NCBI RefSeq assembly: GCF_001578105.1
Contig: NZ_CP014276.1
Coordinates: 62,001 to 126,000, forward strand
Source: Martelella sp. AD-3
Lineage (GTDB): Bacteria; Pseudomonadota; Alphaproteobacteria; Rhizobiales; Rhizobiaceae
DNA length: 64,000 nucleotides
Direction: 5' to 3'
Shown here: positions 8,726-16,643 of the stretch, piece by piece
Numbering within the stretch: position 1 is the first letter of the stretch
How the letters are laid out: the number at the start of each line of letters is the position of its first letter
The notes under the pieces: generated by a model
Database searches by the model: none
What the model was told of the DNA's origin: nothing
Seen by the model: the letters and a program-made list of their open reading frames with translations, nothing else
Position numbers and translations under genes: made by a program

Positions 8726-9796
8726 TCAGTCGTCCGGGCCGGGCTGTCTTGAAGGGGAATTCGATGCGCGTGCGGACATGCGCGGCGGCGCGCCCGTCCA
8801 TTGCTTGAAGGCGCGGGAGAACACCGCGCTGTCGGCATAGCCGAGCGCCTGCGCGACATCGGAAACGCTTGTGCCGGACTGTTCAAGCAGGCCGGTAGCC
8901 AGCTCCGCGCGGTGTTCGCGCATGAGCTGGCGGACGCAGAGGCCTTCCGCCCCGAGCTGGCGTTGCAGGCTGCGCACGGAAATGCCGAGCTCCTCGGCCA
9001 GGAAGCGCGTGGTGACGGGCCGTCGTCCCATATAGAGCTGGATCAGCAGGCGCACCTTGTCGGAAAATGCCTCTTGCGCCTCGACCTCGCCGATCAGATC
9101 ATTGAGATGGTGTTCGAGGATCATGGTGAGCTGCGTGTCCTCGCTGCGATAGACCCGGTCGGCGTCTTCCACGGAATAGATGAGGCGGTTGTTGGCCTGG
9201 CCGAAAAAGATCGGCGCGCGGAACAGCCGGGCCAGAGGGCCTGTATCCTCGGGGATTTCGTGCTCGAAATGCACTTCCAGCGGGTTCAAACTGGTGCTGA
9301 AACAGCTGCGCACGAGCTGGCAGGATGCAGCCAGCGAATACTCCGCATCCTGCCGCCTCGGCCATATCGTCCGGTCCGAAATCCGGTAGTGCCATACGAT
9401 CGCTCCGTCATCTTCCGCCAGCCCCGAATTCGTCGCGCTCTGCAGGGCGTTCACATATTTCGAAATGCGTTCGAATGCGATCCGGATCGTCGGCGCGAGC
9501 GAGAACAATATGCCCATCGGCCCCATATCGGCGGGCTTGAAATGGGCGCCGAGCCTTGCCGCGAAGGCCGGATCGCCCGCCGCCTCCGCGGCGTCCTCGA
9601 GAAAGGCGACATAACGGTGAAGCGGGATCAGGGCGTAGGGGTCTTTCAGCTCGCGCATCGAGATACTGTGGCGCGCCAGAAGCGGCGGCAGGAACACATG
9701 CGACTTCAGCAGCGTGTCCATCAACGGCGTAAAGGCCGACACCCTGATATAGGTGACGGCGCGGCTGCTCCCGGTGCTGAGTTTCGTGCTGTTCAT
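8726..9796 (-). CDS. AraC-family regulator with N-terminal effector-binding domain
   Basis: 356 residues from the ATG at 9796 (MNSTKLSTG). The N-terminal 200 residues resemble the arabinose-binding-like domain of the OruR/ArgR-type subgroup (RYVAFLEDAAEAAGDPAFAARLG). The C-terminal 100 residues carry two AraC helix-turn-helix units (FLAEELGISVRSLQRQL and VSDVAQALGYADSAVFSRAFKQWTG). It diverges from the permease at 9912 with 115 bp between starts, so it probably controls the permease, cyclodeaminase, Rid and oxidase genes. Similar regulators respond to amino acids or amines. TRAP set 1 downstream is a possible second target. Confidence 0.88.
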   Translation of the reverse strand: MNSTKLSTGSSRAVTYIRVSAFTPLMDTLLKSHVFLPPLLARHSISMRELKDPYALIPLHRYVAFLEDAAEAAGDPAFAARLGAHFKPADMGPMGILFSLAPTIRIAFERISKYVNALQSATNSGLAEDDGAIVWHYRISDRTIWPRRQDAEYSLAASCQLVRSCFSTSLNPLEVHFEHEIPEDTGPLARLFRAPIFFGQANNRLIYSVEDADRVYRSEDTQLTMILEHHLNDLIGEVEAQEAFSDKVRLLIQLYMGRRPVTTRFLAEELGISVRSLQRQLGAEGLCVRQLMREHRAELATGLLEQSGTSVSDVAQALGYADSAVFSRAFKQWTGAPPRMSARASNSPSRQPGPDD

Positions 9797-9911
9797 GGTG
9801 CAATGCAGTGTTTCATGGCGCAAATTATCAAATTGGCGGCACGAATTGCAATATCCCTGAGCGAACCTCTTTCTATTCTCATGACAATAATCAAAAACCA
9901 AAGGGGTACAC

Positions 9912-11354
9912 ATGTCTGTCGCATCCAGCGAGCCGACGCCTGACGGGCGCCTGGCCAGAAATTCCGTGGGCATTGCCCACATCGTCTTCTTCGTCGTAGC
10001 GGCCGCCGCGCCGCTGACCGCGGTCGTCGGCGCCACGCCGCCGGCCTTCGCCTTCGGCAACGGGGCGGGCGTTCCCGGGGCCTTCGTCCTTGCGGGCCTG
10101 CTCTATCTCGTCTTCTCGATGGGCTTCACGGCCATGAGTCGCCATATCGGCGGGGCAGGGGCGTTCTATACCTATATCACCCACGGCATCGGCAAGCCGG
10201 CGGGCGTCGGCGGCGCATTCATGGCGCTTTTGACCTACAGCGCCGTGCAGATCGCGGTTTACGGCCTGCTGGGGCTGTTCACAGAGGGCGCCGTCGCCGG
10301 TCTCGGCCTCGACCTGCCCTGGTGGGTCTGGTCGCTTGCCTTTCTCGTCATCGTGCACTTTTCCGGCCAGCGCAACATCGCCTTTTCCGGCGCGATCCTA
10401 GGCGTCTGCATGCTGGCGGAAATCATCATCCTGCTGCTGCTCGATGTCGGCATCGTCGCCCAGGGCGGTCCGGAAGGCTTGAGCTTTTCCTCCTTCGCGC
10501 CGGCGACGGTGTTCACCCCCGCCCTCGGCGTCACGCTGGTGTTCGTGGTGGGCTCGTTTATCGGCTTCGAGGCGACGGCGATCTTCGGCGAGGAAGCGGA
10601 GCATCCGGAAAAGACCATTCCGCGCGCGACCTATATCTCGGTCCTGCTGATCGCGATCTTCTATGCCTTCTCCACCTGGGCGATCACCCAGTATTACGGA
10701 CCGTCCAACGTTCAGGAGGCAGCGGCCGGCGCGCTCGACACCTTCTATTTCGACGCTGCGGCGAATGTGCTGGGCGGCTGGTCGGCGCTCACCATGAACA
10801 TTCTGCTGATCACCAGCCTGTTTGCCTGCGTCCTCTCGTTCCACAACACGCTGAACCGCTATTTCTTCGCGCTCGGCCGCGAGGGGCTGGCGCACAGCGT
10901 GCTTGGCAAGGTGCATCACATTCACGGTTCGCCCTATGTGGCCGGGATCCTGCAATCGGCGATCGCCGCGATCATTCTCGCGGCCTTCGCGGTCACCGGG
11001 CAGGATCCGTTCGCCGTGGTGTTTTCCTACATGTCGGCGCTGGCGGTGCTCGGCATTCTCGGCGTTCAGGTCCTGGTCAGCGTCGCGATCATCATGTTCT
11101 TCCGCAAGAACAGGCTCGGCCACGGGCTCTGGCGCACCGCGGTGGCGCCCGTGCTCGCACTCGTCGGGCTGATCGGCGCGCTGGTTCTGGTGACCTCCAA
11201 TCTGGAGCTTCTGGCCGGAACGTCCAACATCGTCGTCAATTCCTTCCCCTATCTCGTCGTGCTGACCGGCATTGGCGGCGTCCTCTTCGCGCTCGGCATC
11301 CGCAAGTCCGATCCCGAGCGTTACGAGGCGCTCGGCAAGGTTTTCGAGGAATAG
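9912..11354 (+). CDS. APC-superfamily amino acid/amine permease
   Basis: 480 residues with about 12-14 hydrophobic segments. The opening GIAHIVFFVVAAAAPLTAVVGATPPAFAFGNGAGVPGAF is typical of the APC family (unwound TM1 region). FVVGSFIGFEATAIFGEEAEHPEKTIPRATY is the APC TM6/TM7 signature. It is the first gene after the AraC regulator and precedes an ornithine-cyclodeaminase-family protein, a Rid protein and a flavin oxidase, so a primary amine or amino acid is the likely substrate. Which one cannot be told. Confidence 0.9.
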   Translation: MSVASSEPTPDGRLARNSVGIAHIVFFVVAAAAPLTAVVGATPPAFAFGNGAGVPGAFVLAGLLYLVFSMGFTAMSRHIGGAGAFYTYITHGIGKPAGVGGAFMALLTYSAVQIAVYGLLGLFTEGAVAGLGLDLPWWVWSLAFLVIVHFSGQRNIAFSGAILGVCMLAEIIILLLLDVGIVAQGGPEGLSFSSFAPATVFTPALGVTLVFVVGSFIGFEATAIFGEEAEHPEKTIPRATYISVLLIAIFYAFSTWAITQYYGPSNVQEAAAGALDTFYFDAAANVLGGWSALTMNILLITSLFACVLSFHNTLNRYFFALGREGLAHSVLGKVHHIHGSPYVAGILQSAIAAIILAAFAVTGQDPFAVVFSYMSALAVLGILGVQVLVSVAIIMFFRKNRLGHGLWRTAVAPVLALVGLIGALVLVTSNLELLAGTSNIVVNSFPYLVVLTGIGGVLFALGIRKSDPERYEALGKVFEE

Positions 11355-11469
11355 CATCGCCATCCGTCCGGTCCGCCTTCAGGGACCGGGCGATTGCCCG
11401 ACGACCATCATTTCACGCGGCGGCCCGGCTGCCGCGAACCCTTCGTCACAACCTATCGAGAGTGCCCAA

Positions 11470-12609
11470 ATGACCGAAGATACACGGATCGATTTCCTCT
11501 ACCTGTCGGAACAGGACATGCTGGCCGCCGGCGTCACCGACATGCCCGCCTGCGTCGACACGATGGAAGAAATGTTCGCGCTGCTCTACCATGGCGACTA
11601 TCGCATGGCCGGGCCCAACAGCGATTCCCATGGCGCCGCCATCTCCTTTCCCGAGCATTCGCCGTTTCCGACCATGCCGAAGCCGACGGCCGACCGAAGG
11701 TTCATGGCGATGCCGGCCTATCTCGGCGGGCGTTTCGGCACCACGGGCGTGAAATGGTACGGCTCCAATATCGCCAACCGCGAAAAGGGCCTGCCGCGCT
11801 CGATCCTGATGTTCACCTTGAACGACACGGATACCGGCGCGCCGCTCGCCCATATGTCGGCGAACCTGTTGTCGGCCTATCGCACGGGTGCGGTTCCCGG
11901 CGTCGGCGCCCGCCATCTGGCGCGCAAGGATTCGAAGGTCGTCGGCATTATGGGCCCCGGCGTCATGGGCAAGACCTCGCTTTCGGCCTTCATGGCGGCC
12001 TGCCCGTCGATCGATACCGTCAAGGTCAAGGGACGCGGACAGAAGAGCCTCAATTCCTTCCTGTCCTGGGTCCGCGAAACCTATCCGCAGATCACCACCG
12101 TCGAGGTGGTCGACAGCATCGAGGCGGTGGTGCGCGACAGCGACATCGTCACCTTCTGCAATTCGGGCGCGGTCGGCGATCCCTCAACCTATCCCATGGT
12201 CCGGCGCGAATGGGTGCGGCCCGGCACGTTTCTGGCGATGCCGGCGCTCTGCAACATGGATGAAGGCATGGAAAAGGCCGATATCCGCAAGGTGGTCGAC
12301 AATACCGGGCTTTACGAAGCCTGGTTCCATGAACTTCCCAAGCCTGCGCATGTCCATGTCCCGATCATCGGCGTCAAGTTCATGGATATGATCGCCGAAG
12401 GCCGGATGGCGAAGGAGGACCTCGAGGACATCGGCAAGATCGTCGCCGGCGATGCGCCGGGCCGGAAAGATGATGACGAGATCATCATCATGTCCGTCGG
12501 CGGCATGCCCGTCGAGGACGTCGCCTGGGGCACCGTCATCTACCGCAACGCCATCGAAAAGGGCATCGGCGTCAAGCTCAACCTCTGGGACGTTCCGGTT
12601 CTGCGCTGA
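11470..12609 (+). CDS. ornithine cyclodeaminase / mu-crystallin family protein
   Basis: 379 residues from the ATG at 11470. Rossmann motif VVGIMGPGVMGKTSLSAF at about residues 157-174, preceded by the family region TGAVPGVGARHLARKDSK. Longer than classical ornithine cyclodeaminase (about 330) and matching the long subgroup that databases associate with amine ('tyramine oxidase subunit B') oxidation loci; I recall that name and it is not proven here. Likely an NAD(P)-dependent imine/amino-acid enzyme working with the Rid protein and DAO-type oxidase downstream. A 10-bp-stem hairpin follows the stop. Confidence 0.85.
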   Translation: MTEDTRIDFLYLSEQDMLAAGVTDMPACVDTMEEMFALLYHGDYRMAGPNSDSHGAAISFPEHSPFPTMPKPTADRRFMAMPAYLGGRFGTTGVKWYGSNIANREKGLPRSILMFTLNDTDTGAPLAHMSANLLSAYRTGAVPGVGARHLARKDSKVVGIMGPGVMGKTSLSAFMAACPSIDTVKVKGRGQKSLNSFLSWVRETYPQITTVEVVDSIEAVVRDSDIVTFCNSGAVGDPSTYPMVRREWVRPGTFLAMPALCNMDEGMEKADIRKVVDNTGLYEAWFHELPKPAHVHVPIIGVKFMDMIAEGRMAKEDLEDIGKIVAGDAPGRKDDDEIIIMSVGGMPVEDVAWGTVIYRNAIEKGIGVKLNLWDVPVLR

Positions 12610-12617
12610 GCGCCGGA

Positions 12618-12645
12618 TGGCGGGCGGGCCCATTGCCGCCCGCCA
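12618..12645 (+). terminator. intercistronic hairpin before the Rid gene
   Basis: TGGCGGGCGG and CCGCCCGCCA form a perfect 10-bp stem with an 8-nt loop, 8 bp after the cyclodeaminase-family stop. No T-run follows. Either a weak terminator or an mRNA stabiliser. Confidence 0.5.
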
Positions 12646-12681
12646 CGACAGAAGCCCTCTGACCCAATGACGGGAAGAAAC

Positions 12682-13104
12682 ATGACCAAAGTTCTGAAAA
12701 TCAAGACCGGCTCGAAATTCGAGGAGCATGGCAGCTATTCGCGGCTGGTGGCCGTCGACAACTGGATCTTCGTGTCCAACACCGCCGGCCGCAATCCCGA
12801 GACCAAGGTGATACCCGAGGATGTCAGGGCGCAGACCGAACAGGTCTTCGCCAATATCGGCGCGGCGCTGGCCGCCGCCGGTTCCGGGCTTGAGGATGTC
12901 GTCGCCTCCCGGGTCTTCATCCAGAACCCGGCCGACACGGAGACGGTCATGACCATTGTCGGCGAGAAATTCCGCGGCGTCGACCCGGCCTCCACGGTCA
13001 CATGTCCGCCGCTCGGCTCGACCGTCTACAAGGTCGAGATCGAGGTGACGGCCTATCGCGGCGCGGGCGCGGCCGAAACCGAGCGCAAGCGGATTTCGCT
13101 CTGA
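12682..13104 (+). CDS. Rid (YjgF/YER057c) family protein lacking the RidA arginine
   Basis: 140 residues from the ATG at 12682 (an ATG at 12667 would add 5). The Rid fold is clear: VSNTAGRNPETKVIPEDVRAQTEQVFANIGAALAAAGSGLEDVV, then STVTCPPLGSTVYKVEIEVTAY. Archetypal RidA has an arginine in a PARSCVEV-like motif that binds imine/enamine carboxylates; here that position reads PASTV with S104, so classical imine deaminase activity is doubtful. Members of this kind often sit beside amine or amino-acid oxidases, as here, and probably handle a reactive imine from the neighbouring oxidase. Confidence 0.9.
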   Translation: MTKVLKIKTGSKFEEHGSYSRLVAVDNWIFVSNTAGRNPETKVIPEDVRAQTEQVFANIGAALAAAGSGLEDVVASRVFIQNPADTETVMTIVGEKFRGVDPASTVTCPPLGSTVYKVEIEVTAYRGAGAAETERKRISL

Positions 13105-13110
13105 TCCGAC

Positions 13111-13131
13111 GATGCGCGGTCGCCGCGCATC
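13111..13131 (+). terminator. hairpin between the Rid gene and the flavin oxidase
   Basis: GATGCGCGG and CCGCGCATC form a perfect 9-bp stem with a 3-nt loop, followed by AT-rich ATAATT. It lies 7 bp after the Rid stop. This is the second strong hairpin in this small operon. Confidence 0.5.
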
Positions 13132-13165
13132 ATAATTGTCCATCAATCCCGCTCAGGTGACAGCC

Positions 13166-14461
13166 ATGGCTCCCGCATTGCCTACCGTGAATACCGCCGA
13201 AACTTTTCCCGACACCACCACCGTCGTCATCATCGGCGCGGGCATTGTCGGCTTGAGCGCCGCGCTGACGCTGGCCGAACGCGGCATTCCCGTCGTGGTG
13301 CTGGAAAAGGGGCGCGTCGGCGCGGAACAGTCGTCGCGCAATCTCGGCTGGGTGCGCAAGATGGGACGCGCGGCCCCGGACGTGCCGATGTCGCTTGCGG
13401 CGGACCGGCTCTGGGCAGAAATGCCGGAGCGCATCGGCGTCGATGTCGGCTATCGCCAGACCGGCATCATGTATCTCGCCCGCACCGAGGCGGAGATGGA
13501 CATGCACCGGCAATGGCTGAAAACCGTCGAGCAACTGCCGCTCGATTCAAGGCTGTTGAGCAATCGCGCGATCGGCGATCTGGTGCCGGGCGGCAAGGGC
13601 GACTGGGCGGGCGGCATCTACACCCCCTCCGACGGGCGCGCGGAGCCGACAATGGCCCCTTCCGCCATCGCCAACGCGGCGATCGCAAAGGGCGCGGTGA
13701 TCGTTGAGAACTGCGCCGTTCGTACGCTTGCGACCGCCGGCGGTCGGGTCTCCGGCGTCGTGACCGAACGCGGGGAAATCCGCTGCGAGGAAGTGCTGCT
13801 CGCGGGCGGGCTGTGGTCGCGGAAATTTCTCGGCAATCTCGGCATTTCGCTGCCGACGCTGCCGCTGATCTCGTCCGTGATCCGCACGGAACCGATGGAT
13901 GGGCCGACGGAAATCGCCGTCGGCGGACCGGATTTCTCGTTCCGCAAGCGCCATGACGGCGGCTATACCATCACCCAGCGCGGTGCGCTCGGCGCGCCCT
14001 TGATGCTCGATCATCTGCTGATAGGCCTGCGCTATCTGCCGATGCTGCGCGGGCAGCGGGGGCTGTTGCGCATCAGGCTTGGCCGGGATTTCGTCAACGA
14101 CCTCCGCCTGCCGCGCCGCTGGGGCGAGAAGGGGCCATCGCCGTTTGAGCGTGTCAGGACCATGGATCCGGATGCCGATGCCGCCATCAATGCCGAGGCA
14201 ATGCGCAATATCGCGGAAGCCTGGCCGGCCTTTTCCGAGGCCGTGATTGCGGAGGTCTGGGCCGGGATGATGGATATCACGCCGGATTCGCTGCCGGTCA
14301 TGGGCGCTGCGCCGAAACTGCCCGGTCTGACGCTGGCGACCGGTTTTTCCGGCCACGGCTTCGGCACGGGTCCGGCGGCGGGCGCGCTTGCCGCCGATCT
14401 GGTGACGGGCGCGCCGCCGATCGTCGATCCCGCGCCCTATCGGCTGGAGCGTTTCTCGTGA
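13166..14461 (+). CDS. FAD-dependent amine/amino-acid oxidase (DAO family)
   Basis: 431 residues from the ATG at 13166, preceded by AGGTGA; a TTG at 13136 would add 10. The FAD-binding motif TTVVIIGAGIVGLSAALTLAERGIPVVVLEKG is at the N-terminus and RNLGWVRKMGR follows. The C-terminal MDITPDSLPVMGAAPKLPGLTLATGFSGHGFGTGPAAG is the standard DAO FAD-closing segment. It probably oxidises a primary or secondary amine to an imine/aldehyde, with the Rid and cyclodeaminase-family proteins as partners. Last gene of the permease operon; it converges on the VOC gene with 17 bp between stops. Confidence 0.9.
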   Translation: MAPALPTVNTAETFPDTTTVVIIGAGIVGLSAALTLAERGIPVVVLEKGRVGAEQSSRNLGWVRKMGRAAPDVPMSLAADRLWAEMPERIGVDVGYRQTGIMYLARTEAEMDMHRQWLKTVEQLPLDSRLLSNRAIGDLVPGGKGDWAGGIYTPSDGRAEPTMAPSAIANAAIAKGAVIVENCAVRTLATAGGRVSGVVTERGEIRCEEVLLAGGLWSRKFLGNLGISLPTLPLISSVIRTEPMDGPTEIAVGGPDFSFRKRHDGGYTITQRGALGAPLMLDHLLIGLRYLPMLRGQRGLLRIRLGRDFVNDLRLPRRWGEKGPSPFERVRTMDPDADAAINAEAMRNIAEAWPAFSEAVIAEVWAGMMDITPDSLPVMGAAPKLPGLTLATGFSGHGFGTGPAAGALAADLVTGAPPIVDPAPYRLERFS

Positions 14462-14478
14462 TCGCGCCCGTCTGACGA

Positions 14479-14862
14479 TCAGGCACGAGGATCGAGGCTT
14501 CTTGCCTGCCTGACCGCATCCTTTGTCTCGGGCAGGAATTCCAGCACCAGTCCATCAGGCAGCGCGAGCCAGTTCTCGCCTTTTTCGGTCGGCCGCGCGC
14601 CCCTCGCGCGGGCCGCCGCGATTGCTGACGGCACATCGGCGCAGACGATGCCGAGATGGGCCATGCGGCCTTCCGGGCCTGAAAAGGCCGGATCGGAGAT
14701 CAGTTGCAGGCCGCCCAGCAGCCAGACCTGGGACGGCGATGCCGGATCGCCGTCCGCCTTGGTGATGGTCATGCCGAGCACCTCTTCGAAAAATGCGACA
14801 TGCTGGGCGATATCGCGGACAGGGATGGCGACATGTTCGACATAGGCCTCGGTGGCCGGCAT
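14479..14862 (-). CDS. VOC/glyoxalase-superfamily protein
   Basis: 127 residues, one betaalphabetabetabeta pair typical of methylmalonyl-CoA epimerase-like VOC proteins. HVAIPVRDIAQHVAFFEEVLGM opens repeat 1 (putative metal ligand H10) and AHLGIVCADVPSAIAAARARGARP opens repeat 2, closed by GLVLEFLPE (putative metal ligand E). Function unknown. It is oriented against the oxidase operon and lies downstream of the LysR gene on the same strand (71 bp), so it could be read from that promoter. Confidence 0.8.
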   Translation of the reverse strand: MPATEAYVEHVAIPVRDIAQHVAFFEEVLGMTITKADGDPASPSQVWLLGGLQLISDPAFSGPEGRMAHLGIVCADVPSAIAAARARGARPTEKGENWLALPDGLVLEFLPETKDAVRQARSLDPRA

Positions 14863-14933
14863 GGTTCAGTCCTTTCAGTCATGAAAGCGCCCGGCTGCGG
14901 GCATTGAGGGTATGCCGGACTCGAAAGCCCGGT

Positions 14934-15869
14934 TCAGTGCGTGGTGGCGAGAGCTTGCTCGAGCCAGTTCCGTTCCAGATCGTGGTCGCGGAAATATCGG
15001 ACTATCGCGTCGATGAACAGCCGGGTTCTGGCCGGAAGATGCGCGCGCGACGGGAACACGACGTTCATCGTCAGCGTCGGCAGGCGCCAGTCGCCGAGCA
15101 CGGGCAAGAGCCGGCCGGCGGCAAGGTCGTCGTGGACGACATAGGCCGGCTGGACCAGGATGCCCATGCCGGCAAGGGCTGCCTGTCGCAGCAACTGGCC
15201 GTCATTGGAGGCGATCTCGGCTTTTGCCGGCAGGCGACGCGTCTCCTCGCCACGGGTGAACGTCAGATGGTCCCAGTCATCGGAGAGCGTGTAGAGCAAC
15301 AGGGCGTGATTTTGCAGCGCCTCCGGCGTGTCAGGCGCGCCATGCTGTCCGATGTAATCCGGCGAGGCCACCAGAATGCGGGGAACTTCGGCGAGCTTGC
15401 GGATCGTTACGCTGCTGTCAGCTTCTGAACTTCGGGTTCTGATCGCAACATCCAATCCGTTTTCGATGATGTCGCAATACCGGTTGGAGGCCTGCAGATC
15501 GACGCTGACATGGGGGTGGCGGGCCTTGAAGTCGCGGACGATCGGCATCAGGTACAACAGGGCGAAGGACAGCGACGAGCCGATGCGCAAGGTTCCCCGC
15601 GGCTCGGCAGCGACGACGCTCACGCTGGTTTCGGCGTCCTGAAGGTCCGCAAGAATGTCGCGCGCGCTGCGGGCAAACCGCTCGCCCTCCAACGTCAGGC
15701 ATAGATGGCGCGTCGTTCTTTGCACCAGCCGGACCCCGAGCCGTTTTTCAAGGCCCGTCAGACATCTGCTCACGCCGGACACCGATAGGCCGAGCTCTTC
15801 GGCGGCGCGTGTCAGATTGGCTTCCTCGGCGATGCGGGTGAAGATTTCCAGTTCGGCAAAACGATCCAA
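14934..15869 (-). CDS. LysR-family transcriptional regulator
   Basis: 311 residues. Winged helix at 1-60 (FTRIAEEANLTRAAEELGLSVSGVSRCL) and a typical effector domain beginning RGTLRIGSSLSFALLYLMPIV. It diverges from the Dabb/hydroxyquinol dioxygenase genes. A conserved dyad element (15906-15923) lies 37 bp before its start and related copies precede the Dabb, aldehyde dehydrogenase, iacI and iacH genes. It is therefore a serious candidate for the factor that reads this element and is autoregulated; the alternative is IacR. Confidence 0.9.
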   Translation of the reverse strand: MDRFAELEIFTRIAEEANLTRAAEELGLSVSGVSRCLTGLEKRLGVRLVQRTTRHLCLTLEGERFARSARDILADLQDAETSVSVVAAEPRGTLRIGSSLSFALLYLMPIVRDFKARHPHVSVDLQASNRYCDIIENGLDVAIRTRSSEADSSVTIRKLAEVPRILVASPDYIGQHGAPDTPEALQNHALLLYTLSDDWDHLTFTRGEETRRLPAKAEIASNDGQLLRQAALAGMGILVQPAYVVHDDLAAGRLLPVLGDWRLPTLTMNVVFPSRAHLPARTRLFIDAIVRYFRDHDLERNWLEQALATTH

Positions 15870-15903
15870 GACAGTCCACCAGCTTTTCTGTTCCCATTTT
15901 TAT

Positions 15904-15926
15904 AACGGTAATATTCACGTAAAAAT
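15904..15926. promoter_or_regulatory. conserved operator-like element, copy 1 (LysR/Dabb divergent region)
   Basis: Core CGGTAATATTCACGTAAA at 15906-15923 is an 18-bp exact match to the copy upstream of iacI and 17/18 to the copy upstream of iacH. Flanks CATTTTT and AAAAATG are themselves complementary, giving a wider dyad. Located between LysR and Dabb starts. Confidence 0.65.
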
Positions 15927-15990
15927 GCGTTTGATCAAGTCATTCCTGCCGAGGTCGCGGGCTTTTTTGCTCGATCTGCAATGATGTTTT

Positions 15991-16010
15991 CCAAATTACG
16001 TGATTTATCA
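15991..16010. promoter_or_regulatory. conserved operator-like element, copy 2 (upstream of Dabb gene)
   Basis: CCAAATTACGTGATTTATCA. It aligns with the element before the aldehyde dehydrogenase (CCAAATT then CACGTGAATAATCA) allowing one gap. The centre AAATTACGTGATTT is nearly palindromic. It lies 66 bp before the Dabb start. Confidence 0.5.
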
Positions 16011-16075
16011 TGCAACAAGACGGTGCCAGACTTGCGAGTGAGAACGCATGCGGGGCCGCCCCGCCGGAGACTGCC

Positions 16076-16426
16076 ATGTCGAATGAAAATGACCGGTCAA
16101 ATCCCGTCCGCCATATCGTGATGTGGAACGTGGCCGGCGATACGTCCGGCGAAAGAGCGCGCGCGATCAGCCGCGTGCGGACGGAATTCGAGGCGCTGCG
16201 GGGACAGATCCCCGGCATGCTGCGGCTTGAGATCGGCGTCGATCACAGCGGCATTTCCTATGCCTGCGACATGGTTCTGGTCAGCGAATTCGAAAACGAG
16301 GCGGCCTTGCGGGCCTATGCAGCGCATCCTGCCCACCTTGCCGCACGTGAGCGGCTGGAAGGCCTCAGGGTTGCCCGCCATCAGGTGGATTACATCCTCG
16401 ATGCGGGGAGCGCGGGCCATGAGTAA
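16076..16426 (+). CDS. Dabb-domain (stress-responsive alpha/beta barrel) protein
   Basis: 116 residues from the ATG at 16076. Dabb features: VRHIVMWNVAGDTSGERARAISRVRTEFEALRGQIPGMLRLEIG, then YACDMVLVSEFENEAALRAYAAHPAHL. Small dimeric Dabb proteins are common in aromatic-degradation operons and may have cyclase/isomerase or protective roles; the role here is unknown. Its stop overlaps the ATG of the maleylacetate reductase remnant (ATGAGTAA), which in turn overlaps the dioxygenase start, so the three reading frames are translationally chained. Confidence 0.85.
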   Translation: MSNENDRSNPVRHIVMWNVAGDTSGERARAISRVRTEFEALRGQIPGMLRLEIGVDHSGISYACDMVLVSEFENEAALRAYAAHPAHLAARERLEGLRVARHQVDYILDAGSAGHE

Positions 16427-16643
16427 TCGTGCGTTTGTCAATGCAAGTCAGCCGGCCCGCGTGGTTTTCGGATGCGGCGCAACGGCGCGACTGCACGAGG
16501 GGGGCGTGAACAGGGCTGCAGACAGCGCGCGCGCCAATTTCTACCGGAACCCGCGCCCGTTGGCGGGCGACGCGATTGCGGCTCTTGCTGCCTGCACCCA
16601 TGCCGGAGAAAGACCGCTTGTCGAATGGAGGATATCGACATGA
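16419..16643 (+). pseudogene. internally deleted maleylacetate reductase remnant
   Basis: A 74-residue open frame whose first 20 residues (AFVNASQPARVVFGCGA) match the N-terminus of maleylacetate reductases. The rest (VNRAADSARANFYRNPRPL, then DAIAALAACTHAGERPL) matches the extreme C-terminus, where YWNPRP is the family hallmark. About 280 internal residues, including the NAD-binding domain and metal-binding histidines, are gone, yet the frame is intact. Its TGA overlaps the ATG of the hydroxyquinol dioxygenase (ATGA) and its own ATG overlaps the Dabb stop. It cannot be an enzyme but may still couple translation. Confidence 0.7.
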
